Of a stretch of DNA of 64,000 nt, positions 38,101-50,216 are shown piece by piece. This DNA is from Theocolax elegans (lineage: Eukaryota > Arthropoda > Insecta > Hymenoptera > Cerocephalidae), in contig CM047426.1 in assembly GCA_026168455.1 (NCBI GenBank), positions 32,671,058-32,735,057 of the forward strand, given 5' to 3'. Positions within the stretch are counted from its first letter, which is position 1. The number at the start of each line of letters is the position of its first letter. The notes under the pieces are model-generated. The model was not told where the DNA came from. It worked only from the letters and a program-made list of their open reading frames with translations, and did not search any database. The position numbers and the translations under genes were made by a program.

Positions 38101-40714
38101 ATTGTTTGTAACTTTTATTGCTGCGGAAATGGATTTCGAAAATAATTCTAATTTAAAACCGGTAGATTACTATATTATTATTGTTATTAATTTTAGCATT
38201 TTTGCATTAAATTGAATTATTAGTAATTGTAAATCTAGAAAATGTCATTCAATATTTGTATCATGTCTTTGGGAACGTTTTGACGCGACATAAATAAAAA
38301 TTTAATTAGTTGAGAAAAAACTTGCTAATATAATGGTTTATTGAAACCGGAAAAGAGCATTGTCCTCGAGTTTAGTTTTGGATCGCACACGTATATACAT
38401 ATACACACGTATATAGATATATTTGTGCAATAAAGATACGATATATGCATTGAATGTAGCTCGCTCGGCAATATTCCCGGGGTATAAGGTCGGTTGGAAA
38501 ACGCTCTCTTCGGCACATCGATTACGGATCCAATTTCAACTCGGTGCGCGCGTGCGTTCTCACATAAGTCGTGCGCGGAGAGGAGCGAGAGCAAACGCGA
38601 GAGCGAGTGAGCGAGTAAAAGAGAGAGAGAGAGCGAGAGAGAGAGAGAGAGGAGTAGAGAGAAGCATAGAGTAGAGTCGGTCGCTCATATGTGCGGATCG
38701 ATAGCCGGGCAGGATAATGACGAGTGGTACCTTGATGCAGGGACCAGCGCGAAGCCCTGCAAACGCGGTGGACGAAGGCAGAGCGGAAGCGGGAACAGTA
38801 TCGGATCGGCCGACACCACGGAGCCCGGACCTGACCGGATATTCATTTGGGATCTTGACGAAACCATAATTGTATTCCAGTCTTTAATCAGTGGATTATT
38901 CGCAACGACATATAACAAGGATCAAGCGATACTTGCACAGCTCGCTTACAGGATGGATGATATTGTCTTTTACCTGGCGGATACGCATTTCTTCTTTCAT
39001 GACATCGAGGTGAGTGACCGACGCGACGGTTTTTTTTTATTCGGTAACCGTGCCGGTTTTTTACTGCTTCATTTATTTATTTTCAAATTCAAAAAAGTAT
39101 TTATACATCTAAAGTATTTATTAAAGTACAAACAGATAAATGTGCGTGCGTATTTAGGGAATAATTTATATACTTGGTCGATAACATGCTTTTTAAATAT
39201 CTTACACGCTTTTTTAAGTACTAACCAGTTTATAGGCGCACGTGCATAACTAATGAAGAATTCTATATCTATTCGTAATTCTATAAGTCGCTTACAAGAT
39301 ATACCACCTATAAAACATGATGAAAAAAACTATATAATTTTTAAGTACAATAAATTATACCTTAAAATTAGTAATATTATTTTGGAATAAATATAAATTA
39401 TATATCTTTGATGCTAAGTAAAATGTTATTAGTTTGAAAACAGATAAATCAAAACATAGAAACAGAATAACACGGTATTTTATTTTGACACAAAAATGAC
39501 AGAGTTTGCGCTCGCAGGAATGCGACCAGGCGCACATCGACGACGTCTCGTCAGATGACAACGGACAAGATCTATCCTCGTACAACTTTGCAGCGGACGG
39601 GTTTCATTGCGAAGCAGCGAGCAACGGGATTTGCTTACCATCGGGTGTTCGAGGAGGAGTTGATTGGATGCGGAAGCTGGCCTTTCGTTACCGTAAAATC
39701 AAAGAGACATACTGCAATTATCGGAATAACGTAGGTGGACTTCTCGGAGCAACGAAGCGCGAACATTGGTTAACCCTAAGAGCTGAGATTGAACAACAAA
39801 CTGAAAATTGGCTTACGATCGCTGTCAAGTGTTTGAGCTTGATCAGTAAACGCAGTCATTGCGTCAACGTCCTCGTCTCCTCGGAACATCTTATACCCAC
39901 GCTCTCCAAGGTCCTTCTCTTCGGCCTTGGTGGTTTGTTCCCCATAGAGAATATCTATTCGGCTTCGAAAACCGGTTGGTATATCCTGTCATTCTCTTAA
40001 CCGTTTATTTTTTTTTCTCTTTACTTTTTTATTTTACGCATCGGTCTCTCCTCTTTTGTCGTCATGCGCGCTTATTTACGTCGGATATACTAACATTAAA
40101 TCAATTGTCAGATAAAAGTCTTAAGACTTATTTATAAGGGCTACAACATATTCTATTACGCGCAGAAACGCATATGGACACAAACGTGAAATTTTTAGCA
40201 AATCTTTTCCTAATCTTTTTTGTTAATTATATGCTCTCAAATAATATGAATTTTTTGCAAGTACACAATTCGGCATATTTTAACTTATTATTTTAACGAT
40301 TAATAACATTGGAAACCTAATTTACATTGCGCAATATTTAATATTGTAATAATTCTTTGTCCAAACTTCACTTATTATTTAATTTATCAACGTCATAATT
40401 ATTTGACGAATATTAATACAAAATTTAAAAAAAAGTCTATATAATTAAATACTTTTACTCAATGAAAGTTTAATAACAAAAAGTCCTATTTTTCTATATA
40501 ATTATACAATCCTAAAAATAAATAATTTTTAGGTAAGGAAACGTGTTTTGGAAGAATTACAGCGAGATTTGGTCGAAAATGTCTATTCGTCGTGATCGGT
40601 GATGGACAAGATGAAGAGGCTGCAGCACGAACTCACAATTACCCTTTCTGGCGAATAAGAAGTCATTCGGATATGCAGGCGCTCTATAACGCACTAGAGA
40701 TGGACTATCTCTAA
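35189..40714 (+). CDS. eya: Eyes absent protein tyrosine phosphatase / transcription coactivator
   Basis: Eight exons: 35189-35300, 36298-36463, 36598-36781, 36881-37016, 37625-37708, 38741-39009, 39518-39974 and 40533-40714 (1590 nt, 529 aa), all GT-AG and phase-consistent. EYA partners Six/Sine oculis and Dachshund in retinal, muscle and gonad determination, and its C-terminal half is a HAD-type Tyr phosphatase. Residues 1-258 are the Tyr/Ser/Pro/Thr-rich transactivation part ([30 protein letters not shown]). The EYA domain runs from about 259 to 529. Motif I is WDLDET with catalytic Asp at about 265 and 267; [27 protein letters not shown] and NNVGGLLG follow; motif III is [10 protein letters not shown]; it ends NALEMDYL. 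The ATG at 35189 is the first in frame after an acceptor, so an upstream exon is expected to be non-coding or could add a few residues. A possible shorter isoform is described at 38689. Confidence 0.95.
35789..35833 (+). mobile_element. Retroelement remnant with hammerhead-like fold, in eya intron
   Basis: TTGAAAAG is followed by a hairpin (GGATGT at 35799-35804 pairing ACATCC at 35815-35820) and then GAAACGTCGGC. This order resembles the CUGANGA-stem II-GAAA core of hammerhead ribozymes carried by Penelope-like and other retroelements, although the first core segment is imperfect (an extra T, and AAAA in place of NGA). The sequence around it (about 35640-35890) differs from the plain AT-rich intron and may be the remnant. 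A similar motif is at 51332-51370. Confidence 0.4.
38423..38740 (+). promoter_or_regulatory. Candidate internal eya promoter and alternative first exon
   Basis: Immediately before the sixth coding exon the intron becomes CpG- and GA-rich (GAGA runs at 38617-38655). An ATG at 38689 opens a frame ([18 protein letters not shown]) that runs without a stop through the acceptor into the exon at 38741, in the same frame as the spliced message. The Gly codon at the junction is GGG in both versions. Transcription from here would give a short EYA with the phosphatase domain but without the transactivation half. Use of this start is inferred. Confidence 0.4.
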
Positions 40715-42006
40715 CCCTCCCAGATGAGTCCCGCCAGATAAGTGAATTGATGAAGAAAAAAAAAACATAGTCGACTTGTAAAGTCGTAAAAGAAACGCGA
40801 GGAACACTACTTGCCTCGATTTAGTTGCAATTTCATTATGACTTGATGGATTCGAAGTACAAAAGTTTTTGCAATCTTTTTTTAATATTAAGGAAGAAAA
40901 ATGCAAGTAACCCTTTTTCTGTAAATATTACAAGAAAATTGAGTAGGAGGAATTTTTAAATATTTTTTAACATTTATACAGATGTAAAATTAAGAAAACG
41001 ACAATATATCATTTCATTTATTTAAACACGCTAATATTTTTGTTTAATTTTCAGAAACAAATATTTTTTAAAATTAACACCATTTGTATTTTTTAATAAT
41101 TTAAACGACTTCATTTTGATAAACAAGACGAATCGTGCATATCTAACGTATTTATGTATGTTTAAAAGCATTTGAATTGGTTTTTTCTATTTGTCTCTGA
41201 ATAATTGATTTTTACATTCCCATAAACGTAAATTAAAGCTTAAATAAGAAATTATTAAACGAAAGAGGCATTAGATATATCGATATATAAATCTCTCCTA
41301 CGTAATTTACATTCCTAAACTTAATATACTAAATGCGCTGATAAAGTAGGGGAATAAAAATAAGCTTCGTTGCAAGCTCTGTAACTGTACAGATGAAGAA
41401 GGCCAAAAAGTAAACAAAATTTTATTAATCGTCGCGAGGACCGAGGTAGGGTCTGAAAAAGTGATAACGTAAGAAAAAAGAAGGAATAACTGAAAGTAAA
41501 ATGCAGATTTATATATTAAGGGAATTTTCTAAACGAATGACAAAAGATATTAGCGAGCTTCTATACTTATTTAATATCGTATGAGATAAAACAAAAGAGA
41601 AAGTTAAGATATGAATGAAAGATTATATAAGTATATAAAAAAATTTGGTGAGCAAATTGTCTTTAATCGCTAATATTATGTACTTAAACGAAACAAGGAA
41701 AGTAAAAAAAGCATTTAAGTAAATAATAATAAGAAAATAATTACTTTTTTAAGGGCAATCATGCGCTTTATTACCTATAGATTTTCTGTGATTTTATTAC
41801 ATATTTTTGATTCTGCAATTTTCGTCATTTGGTTATACTTAGATAAGAAAATTATTAGATTCCAATAGATATATGATTTCTAAATTAATATTAACTATGT
41901 AAAAAATTATAGTTTTTAGTTTAGCTTTTAATGTGCGTCGATAAAATCAAACGAAATTTAATTTCTATGTAAAGTGCAAGTAACATTCAATATAATGTAC
42001 AATAAA
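40715..42006 (+). terminator. eya 3' untranslated region and polyadenylation signal
   Basis: AT-rich sequence after the eya stop with no gene. A canonical AATAAA is at 42001-42006, followed by T-rich sequence, giving a 3' UTR of about 1.3 kb. Earlier AATAAA copies (near 41354) are possible alternatives. Confidence 0.45.
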
Positions 42007-42970
42007 GATTTTTCAAATATTGTAAAATTTATTTTTTAGTGATACTCTTATATCATTTGTTTTATTCTTTTACGCATATTTTTTGTCAAAACTTTAATTG
42101 TTAACAAATAAAATTATTAAAAAGCACACATCTTTTAAGCAGACACATCAAATTATACAGTATTGATTATACATGTTTATTACACTTCATAATTATCACA
42201 AATTATCATCAAATTCGAGCAAATTTCATCAAATATAAGTAAACTATTGTTACTCAAAAATTAAAATACCTAAGTATACTTTTTTTACAGACACAATACT
42301 AATTACTTTCAATACAATATTATAAATTATAAGGAACTAGTCAAATGTTTAATTATTAAATTTTGGACATAGTTTTGGAATATTATTATACATTGATATT
42401 GTTAATTGTTTAATTTTTAAAAGTTAAAAAATATTCAAAATATCGTTTTAAAAGTTCAACATTATGTAACAATATATGATTGCAATATATTTGAGAAATC
42501 TGATCAAATGTTTTTGAGCATCTAAACGATTTTCTACTAACGAACATTAGTTTTGTAATTTAATTACGAAACGTAGTACTTTAAATTAAGGATGTTTGTA
42601 CTCTATAAATCTGTACCTCTGATAAACAAGTTACAAATTGGGAGTGATCAACAAAAGTAAAATTTGAACCGTTGTCAATAGTGAAATTTCATAATAAAAA
42701 GTGATTTTGTTTCAATCAACAAATGTGTTATATCTTTTTATTATTAAATGACATTCTTACAATTGTAATTAAAAAAATTTATTTCTCTTGTTATATTACA
42801 TTATAATAGTATGTATTTATATAAATTTTTATTTTATCATATTCGTAAAAAACTAAATTATTTAATTATTATTTTATCACATCACTGCTAGATGCTATAG
42901 TAACCTAAACGGTGTAAGGTACTTGCAATAGTATTGAGCAAGTTAAAAATCACTTAGAAATTGATAATAA
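42007..42970. other. Spacer between convergent eya and 26-29-p
   Basis: AT-rich, no gene seen. TTTATT at about 42738-42743 would be an AATAAA signal for the minus-strand protease gene. Confidence 0.45.
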
Positions 42971-45900
42971 TTATGCTGCAATAGCATAAGTAGGTGCACT
43001 TAAAACACCACAATTATTGTTTTTCTGGGCCATTAATATGTATCCATCATTACCCCAGTAATTCGACCATGAATTCTTTATCAACCAATAGCCTTTTCCG
43101 TCTAAGGTTCCATAGCCAACTGCCAAAACAGCGTGATCAAGTGCATCTTCAGTATTGCCTATAATGAGTAAAAATTAATTATTTATAGTGATACATTTTT
43201 TCTTTAATTTTAATGTACATATAGAGATTTCAATGCTAAAAAATTATTATAAATGTTACTTTATTTACTACATATCTGATTCAATTAAAGAAATGCAAAT
43301 TAATTAAATAAACAACTAATCTGTAGCATATCACATACATAATAAAATCAAGATAATATAATTAAATTAGTTAAAAAATAATTAAAATTCTACATTAAAT
43401 TTGTTTTATTAAATATTCCTTGCAGTTTTAATTTTACAAGGTTACTTACCACAAGATGGTTCATAATATACTCCATTCGAATAGAATGAGAAAGTTTTGT
43501 GAGATGCATCAATGGCTACCGATATAGGTCCATGCTTAAAAATAGCTAATTTCATTGCATCTATGTCTCCAGGCTTAACGTTAACAAATGCTTTAAGTTT
43601 TGCAACTTTAGTTACATTATTAATATGACAATAACCATCCTAAAAATATACTTTTAATGTTATCAAATTTTTTTACATTCAAAATTATTTAATTTGTAAT
43701 ACTAACCTGGCCAAGATAACCACCATATTCTTCTTCCGTAGGTAATCCTCCATTTTTGATTATCCATTGGTAAGAACGAAAATCTTCACCTCCATCGCAA
43801 CCATTGTTACCATATCCCCAAGAACAATCAATAAGTGCCTGAAAAATTAAACAAAGTATGAAATAATAAATCACATAAGTCAATTAAAACTGTTGAATTA
43901 TTATCTTACCTGTTGGGATAATCTAATTATCTTTTTATATTTCATATAATAAGCACCTTCAACTGCTCCTGTAGTACCAAAACTCCAACAGGAACCACAT
44001 ACAGATTGATCTACAATAATTTAATATTTATTTTAATAAAAATTTGTTGTTAATTTTCGTTAATAAACCATGAAAATTATTAAAATGGTAACGTTTCAAT
44101 GATTCTTTGCAAGCCTCATCAGGTTATACTTTTATTCAAATAATTACATTTAATTACAACAATAATGCATATAGGTATAAATGAAGGTCTTGTAATTAAG
44201 AATGTTACTTGGTACTTGTTGCAATGAAAAAAAAATACAATTTATTTTTTATTTTAGTATTACTGAGTTATCATACTAATAATTAAAATAAAAATAAGTT
44301 AAACATTAAACAAATATTTGCACAGAAGCTGAGGTTAGGTATGAAAATGACCTTTTCCATGCAAAAATGAGGATAGCAAAGTGTCATCAAAACGTCACCA
44401 TTGAAATAATTTCTATTATACAAAGTATTGCATGGATGACAAAAAAGAAATTATATTTATTATTTATTGTTGGTGACATTACAATTTCATGTAGAGTTAA
44501 CAGTATTAAAATATTATACCTTTAACAGGTGTAACAGCTCCATACAACCGCCAATCAAAACTTTCAGGTACAGAATCTTTTTCGCTTTCAACATTGTGAG
44601 GAAAAGGTAAACCTCCATTATGACCATGTTTGGTATATTGTTTACCACGTAAAACTTTCAATTCAGCATCATTTCGATCCGCTAAATGATTAACATTCAA
44701 TTGGAAACCTAAATTGGCTCGGTTTATAGAATGAATATACCTAATGGAAAAAGTGTTATTTATATTATATTGTAATAAACGTAATTATAGTGTAAAATGT
44801 TATTATTTTGTAGTAATTACCTGAGATTATGTTTAAAATGTTCTCTTCGAGTTTTGTGCTCCAGTTCATGAGCGTACTTTTTATTATGTGTAGCTTTGAA
44901 GTTCTCAAAAGCAATATCAATATGATCTTGGTGATTGTGAATAAATTCTTGCATTGGATTAAACGTGTACACGCGGTGTTCTCCTGGACCAGGAAAACTT
45001 ACACAACTTGAATCTAAAACATTAAAAAGAAATATTATCTTTTTAAATGAGTTACAAATTAGAAAATTATTGACAACTTATTTTTTAACAATATAAATAA
45101 ATATAAATTTATAAAATAAATATAAATAAATATAAAAATATATTAATTAACATTTTTTTCGTTAATATTCAATTACAGTATCCCACTGTACAAGATCTTA
45201 ATTTCGTATAACAGTGAAAATTATAAAATAGAAAAAACTTTCTTTTTTTATAATTATTCAAATCATGCTGTTTTGAATATTATATACTAACTTTGTTGCA
45301 CTTGGAAGACTTCAGCACTTGGAGTTTCAAATGAGTACCAATCATATTCTAAGTAATAATGATCATAATGAGATCCTAAAAGAGTATTAAAACCACGCAT
45401 TTCATATCTTACTGGAATTGCTTCTTTCATTTGAGGAGTAGTTGGCGATTTCTAAAATTAAATATTGGTTAAATATTTTATTTATATTGCCAGTATTAAT
45501 TATTAATTTTTATTCACTAATTATTATACTACTGACCTTATAACGAATCCATAAAGTGTATTTATTTGTTTTTTCTCCAATAGTATCAACAAGTCTCCAT
45601 TTTTCACATAATAAACCATTAATCATTTCTTCTCCAATACACTAGAACAAAAGGATTAGCTTTAAATGGAAGATTTAGTTCAACATTTCCAAAGTATATT
45701 AATTCTTTACATTATGTATGCCAATTCGGCATCTTGATACGCAAAACATTCTAATAACTTTAATAATAATAGAAAAAAATCTTAAGATACAATTCAAAAT
45801 TTCAATGAAAAAAGGATTAATTTATTTACACAGATATATAAAATTATTATAGAAGTTATTTTTACAACTGTTAAATATCTTACTTCCATTCCAGTAGTGT

Positions 45901-46397
45901 CTGGAATAATTGTTTGTAAATTAATTTTCATTTCACTAGTGCCATTTACTTGAAGGCAAGTTTGCACATTTATTTGACTATCAGTTGTTACTGGAGCTAT
46001 TTTGATACTAGATCCATATGGTCCTTCCCTTGAAAGTTGGTAAGTTTTTACCATGCCTAAAAAATATTTTAATATTTTTCAACGTGTATTTATATACTAT
46101 TATAAACATAATTATATAAATATATATATTTACCACCATAATAATCAATACGGCTACTGCCGCTTTTAGCATCATACCACGCGTAAAATGGTTCTCGGAT
46201 TTCAGCATAAGGAATGTATAATGTTCCTTTTGCAGTATAACCATTGCTAAACACTGGAGATTTTACAGGGCTTGCAGAGCAGAATCCTTAAATATAAATG
46301 CTGTTATTCTATTTATTTATTGTATAATAAATTTAAAACATAAATTTAATTATTTACCACATAGCAAGAGGAAACAGTTGAAGGCAAAAATGAACAT
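42971..46397 (-). CDS. 26-29-p: 26-29 kDa proteinase (papain-family C1A cysteine protease)
   Basis: Eleven exons read leftwards: 46397-46358, 46286-46134, 46056-45884, 45641-45537, 45451-45292, 45013-44821, 44740-44520, 44010-43910, 43838-43707, 43639-43450 and 43158-42971 (1656 nt, 551 aa). A hydrophobic signal peptide ([18 protein letters not shown]) is followed by a roughly 210-residue N-terminal domain, the I29-type propeptide ([19 protein letters not shown], then NHLADRND) and the mature protease from about VPESFDWR. Catalytic residues are all present: Gln350 and Cys356 ([11 protein letters not shown]), His498 ([13 protein letters not shown]) and Asn518 ([10 protein letters not shown]). 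The extra N-terminal domain is the hallmark of the fly 26/29-kDa proteinase (haemocyte enzyme), annotated in many insects as counting factor associated protein D. Substrates are unknown here. The start codon begins the signal peptide and lies just after an acceptor. All phases agree. Confidence 0.94.
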
Positions 46398-48199
46398 TTT
46401 TATTCTGCTTCTGAGAAAAGAAGGTTTCTTTGTTATTAAAATTTAATTTGATAACTCTAGTGACCTCACGACAAAAGCTATTTTATCAGCTATCAGTAAA
46501 AACAGGCATGTCATGATATTTGATAAATATGTTTTCATCTTTAAAATTTTAAATAACATGTCTAATAAATTGTATTTATTTTTTTATAATTATAATATAA
46601 TTAACAATTTTAACAATTTAATTATTATTTTATAATGATAAACATTTTTATACTATGTAATTATAAACTATGTACCATATAAATCAAAGTAAAAAATATA
46701 ATATAATATATGTAAATATTTGCGAATTTAAAAAGTATTTTAAGAATATAAATAGCAGTAAACTGCAAGTTTATTGCTATAGTTAATGCAATAAGTATGA
46801 CAAGTATAAGCTTAAGATTATACTAAATATTTTCAGATTTATAAAGAAATTTGTAGCATTTATAATAACATATTGGTATGCAACATTAAAACAATCTGTA
46901 TTAAAAGTAAGACTTAAATTAACTTTGACAATAATAAAGAGCTTACTCATAACAAAGGGATCGTGCAATGGATAACAAAAATAGTAAACAAGACTTTCTT
47001 GATAGTTAACCTAATGTTAGTTAAACGTTCACCGTGACTAATCAATCATATGACTTCTAAATTTAACGAATAGTAAATTTCCATAATAATATATACAAAA
47101 CAACAATCGTCGCGAATTGTTATCTTACCTCCGACGTGATGATGGAGAAGCTTGTGTTCCACCAATTGTTCGCTCGAGCGTCAATTTATGATTGAATAAG
47201 TATTGTTGCGTTCAGAATATTTTAATTAGACCGAATTCTATTAAAGTCAGCAGTGCGCCTGCGTCACTATTGCATACACATGCAACAACTGTACACGATA
47301 TATGATCATTTGGGTATTTACTATTTACGTATATAGCTATACCTATATATACCTATACGTTTGTTTATGTTTGGTCAGCTTTTTTTATCCTATCTAAACC
47401 GCGTGTTTATGAGTAACACTACTAGTACTACTACTGCGCCGACGCGATGCTTATGCCTTTCTTTTAACAACCGTAGCGAAAAGTGCACACTCTAGTGACG
47501 GAATTTCTAACTAATAATTTTTAAATCGTTTGCTCTTTTCAAAAAATCAGTTGAGTTATAGTATAGGCACTTGCTATTTAAGAAAAAGCACATTCAAATT
47601 TCAATCGGATTTGTAATAAGAACGTCATATAAAATAAATTTTAATGAATAATAATTTGATATATTTTGTATTATTTTTAAATAATTATAACCTGAGAAAA
47701 TAAACCTTGTCACTATTGCAAACTTGGGCTTTTTTTATTTGTCATCGCATCTTATATCAATATTATACCTTCAGTGGGAGTAACCAATTAAGTAAACTCA
47801 AACTCCAATGACAAAAGAAATCTGCATAGTTATAAATATAATGATTTTGCTAATTCGTGATATATAAAATAAATAAACAATATTTCAATGTATAGTTAAT
47901 AAAACAATTTTTTATATTATTAGCATTCGCATATCAATGTTTTATGTATCTTTGGTATTTAGCTTTGTATGTATCTTATTGTATCTTCAAAAAAAGTCCA
48001 ACCTTAATTTACATTGTATATATTTAATTGAAAGATAAGTAAGCATTGTAGATTTTTATACCATCTGAAATTGAAAAAGATGTCTTTCTATTTGCATGTT
48101 TCATGGATAATAAACTAAAAGCACAAAGTCTGTATGTAATACATTCGTTATCTTCTAGAAAGTAATAAGAATTGTTCCAAAAAGAATCAATTCAGGAAT
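46398..48199. promoter_or_regulatory. Divergent upstream region of 26-29-p (-) and ETFRF1 (+)
   Basis: On the minus strand an acceptor (CTCAG at 46411-46415) lies 14 bp before the 26-29-p ATG, and a consensus donor reads at 47129 (GAG then GTAAGA), so a non-coding first exon ending at 47129 and starting within the CpG-richer patch 47130-47290 is likely. A second CpG patch at 47395-47490 may belong to the opposite gene. The rest is AT-rich. No coding exon seen. Confidence 0.45.
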
Positions 48200-48652
48200 A
48201 TGTCTCAGAAAACTCAAGTTGTGAATCTTTACAAGACGGTAAGCTTATAACTGCATAAACTTTAATCTAATAATTAAATCATGATTTATAAGTATGATTA
48301 AACATTCTTTTAAATAAATATTTATTTCAGCTGAAATTATTATATTTGTCTTTAAAATAATATACTTTTGACGGTGTAAAACTCTTAATTATAAATATTA
48401 AATACATATATAAAAGAATACATAATTTATATTTAACTATTTTTTCAGCTTCTTTATATGGGAAGAGATTATCCAAAAGGATATGACTATTTTCGTAGCA
48501 GATTAAAAAACGTTTTTGAAAGAAATCGAGGTGAAACTGATCCACAAAAAATTGAAAAGATGTTAGCTCATGGAAATTTTGTCGTAAAGGAACTAGAAGC
48601 ATTATACATGTTAAAAAAATATAGAACTTTGAAAAAAAGGTATTACGAATAG
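48200..48652 (+). CDS. ETFRF1: Electron transfer flavoprotein regulatory factor 1 (LYR-motif protein 5)
   Basis: Two exons, 48200-48238 and 48449-48652, joined in phase 0 (243 nt, 80 aa). ETFRF1/LYRM5 is a small mitochondrial-matrix LYR protein that binds electron transfer flavoprotein and removes its FAD. Seen here: the LYR-type helix start [30 protein letters not shown] and the conserved end [24 protein letters not shown]. It is the same length, within a few residues, as the human protein, and has no long presequence, as is usual for the family. ATG 48200 is the first ATG in frame; the donor is CG/GTAAGC and the acceptor TTTTTCAG. It lies about 460 bp before TRAPPC2L on the same strand with its own promoter space. 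Confidence 0.92.
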
Positions 48653-49115
48653 TAGTAGTATAATGACTTATATGAAATTGTGATAAATGGATAAATAGTG
48701 TACTGATTTTTAATGTAAATTAGTGTAATTGTGTTATATAAAACCAATTGTAAATATTATGCAAAATGAATATTTTGTAATAATGTTAAAATTTTAATGT
48801 AAATATAATATTTTTACTTATAAATGCCTATTTTTTATATTTTTATCCTACTTAGCCTTATTTACTGCTATTTTGACACATTCTCACATATCATATATTT
48901 TATATATACATATATATACCATGTATAGCACCTTTGGGCTTTGACATTGTAGTTATAATAGATGGTTAGTACAGTCTGTACAGAGTGTACAGTGCAGTCA
49001 GCAAGGTATTCAGTAAACATAACCTGAAAATGTTAAACGCTACATTTAACTATTATTGTGTATTTGTTAAAAAATTTTAATAAGTTTTAATTAATATGTA
49101 AATTAGTTAAACATT
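48653..49115. other. Spacer between ETFRF1 and TRAPPC2L
   Basis: AT-rich 3' flank of ETFRF1, then a slightly less AT-rich stretch (about 48930-49030) with repeated TACAGT-like words that probably includes the TRAPPC2L promoter. No canonical AATAAA seen. Confidence 0.4.
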
Positions 49116-50216
49116 ATGGCAGTGTGTGTAGCTGTGATTGGAAAAGATGTAAGAATATTTTTACTTGTAAATTAAAAAAGTTATTGAAATGTACATTAAA
49201 ATTCATATTAAAAAGATATATTTTAATCTTATAAGAATTATCAAATGTAAATATTTATAACACATTTTGTAATTTCAGAATTCTCCAAAATATATTAAAT
49301 GTACAGATGAAACAAATGCATTACAACTACACTACAAAGTTCACACATCAATTGATATTGTTGAAGAAAAGTTGAATATTGGAAATAAAACTGCAGTGGA
49401 TGTTCGAGAATTGTTCTTAGGAATGCTATACTCTTCAGAAGAGTATAAAATGTAATTTTTTATATTTTAATCTAAAACTAATTTTTCAAAATTTTGCTAA
49501 TAAAATAATAATAAAGAATAATAATTTTTTATAGATTTGGATATGCAACTAATACAAAAATCAAGTTTATAATTGTTTTACAATCTTCTAATGCCACTTT
49601 AAGAGATAATGAAGTTCGAATGGTAAGAGTTATATTATTTTTCATAAAAAAGAAATATAGTGATTCGTAGAAGGCATAATTTTGTATTATTAATTGATAA
49701 TCCAAAATAGGTCATACAAGTGAACTATATTTAGTTAAATATTTAATATGCCCATTTATAATACATCCTTAAGTAATTCATGTACGTTCAATTAATAATT
49801 ATTTTATTGATGTAATATTATTTCTCAATATCTACGATATAGTAATTAAAGTTGAAGTATGAAAATTAGTTCATAACTTTCTAAAAAAAATATTGAAACT
49901 TATAAATAAAACAAATTTTCAGAAAAGTTTGAATTTAAAGATAAAATTGTGAGAAGAAAGAGATTAATAATAAAAAGTTATATTTTGTGATTTTTTTTCA
50001 GATGTTTAGAAAACTACATATTGCTTATGCAAATGCAGTTAGTGATCCATTTTACATTCCTGGTGATCAAATTCAATCCAAGTATAATTATTATATTTTG
50101 CATCGATATATTTATTAAATCAGGTTGTACATAATTGTAATTATAATTTTTCTTCTAGAACTTTTGACTCTGCTGTGATGGATATTATGGGTCTATTACC
50201 AGATGAAAAAAAATAA
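49116..50216 (+). CDS. TRAPPC2L: Trafficking protein particle complex subunit 2-like (TRAPPC2L)
   Basis: Five exons: 49116-49148, 49279-49451, 49535-49622, 50002-50081 and 50159-50216 (432 nt, 143 aa), all GT-AG. TRAPPC2L is a longin-fold (sedlin family) subunit of TRAPP complexes, which act as exchange factors and tethers for Rab GTPases between ER and Golgi. The N-terminus [17 protein letters not shown], the middle [15 protein letters not shown] and [15 protein letters not shown], and the end [22 protein letters not shown]-like [16 protein letters not shown] match the family end to end, and length agrees with human TRAPPC2L (about 140 aa). A polyadenylation signal AATAAA lies at 50239-50244, 22 bp after the stop. 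Confidence 0.95.
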
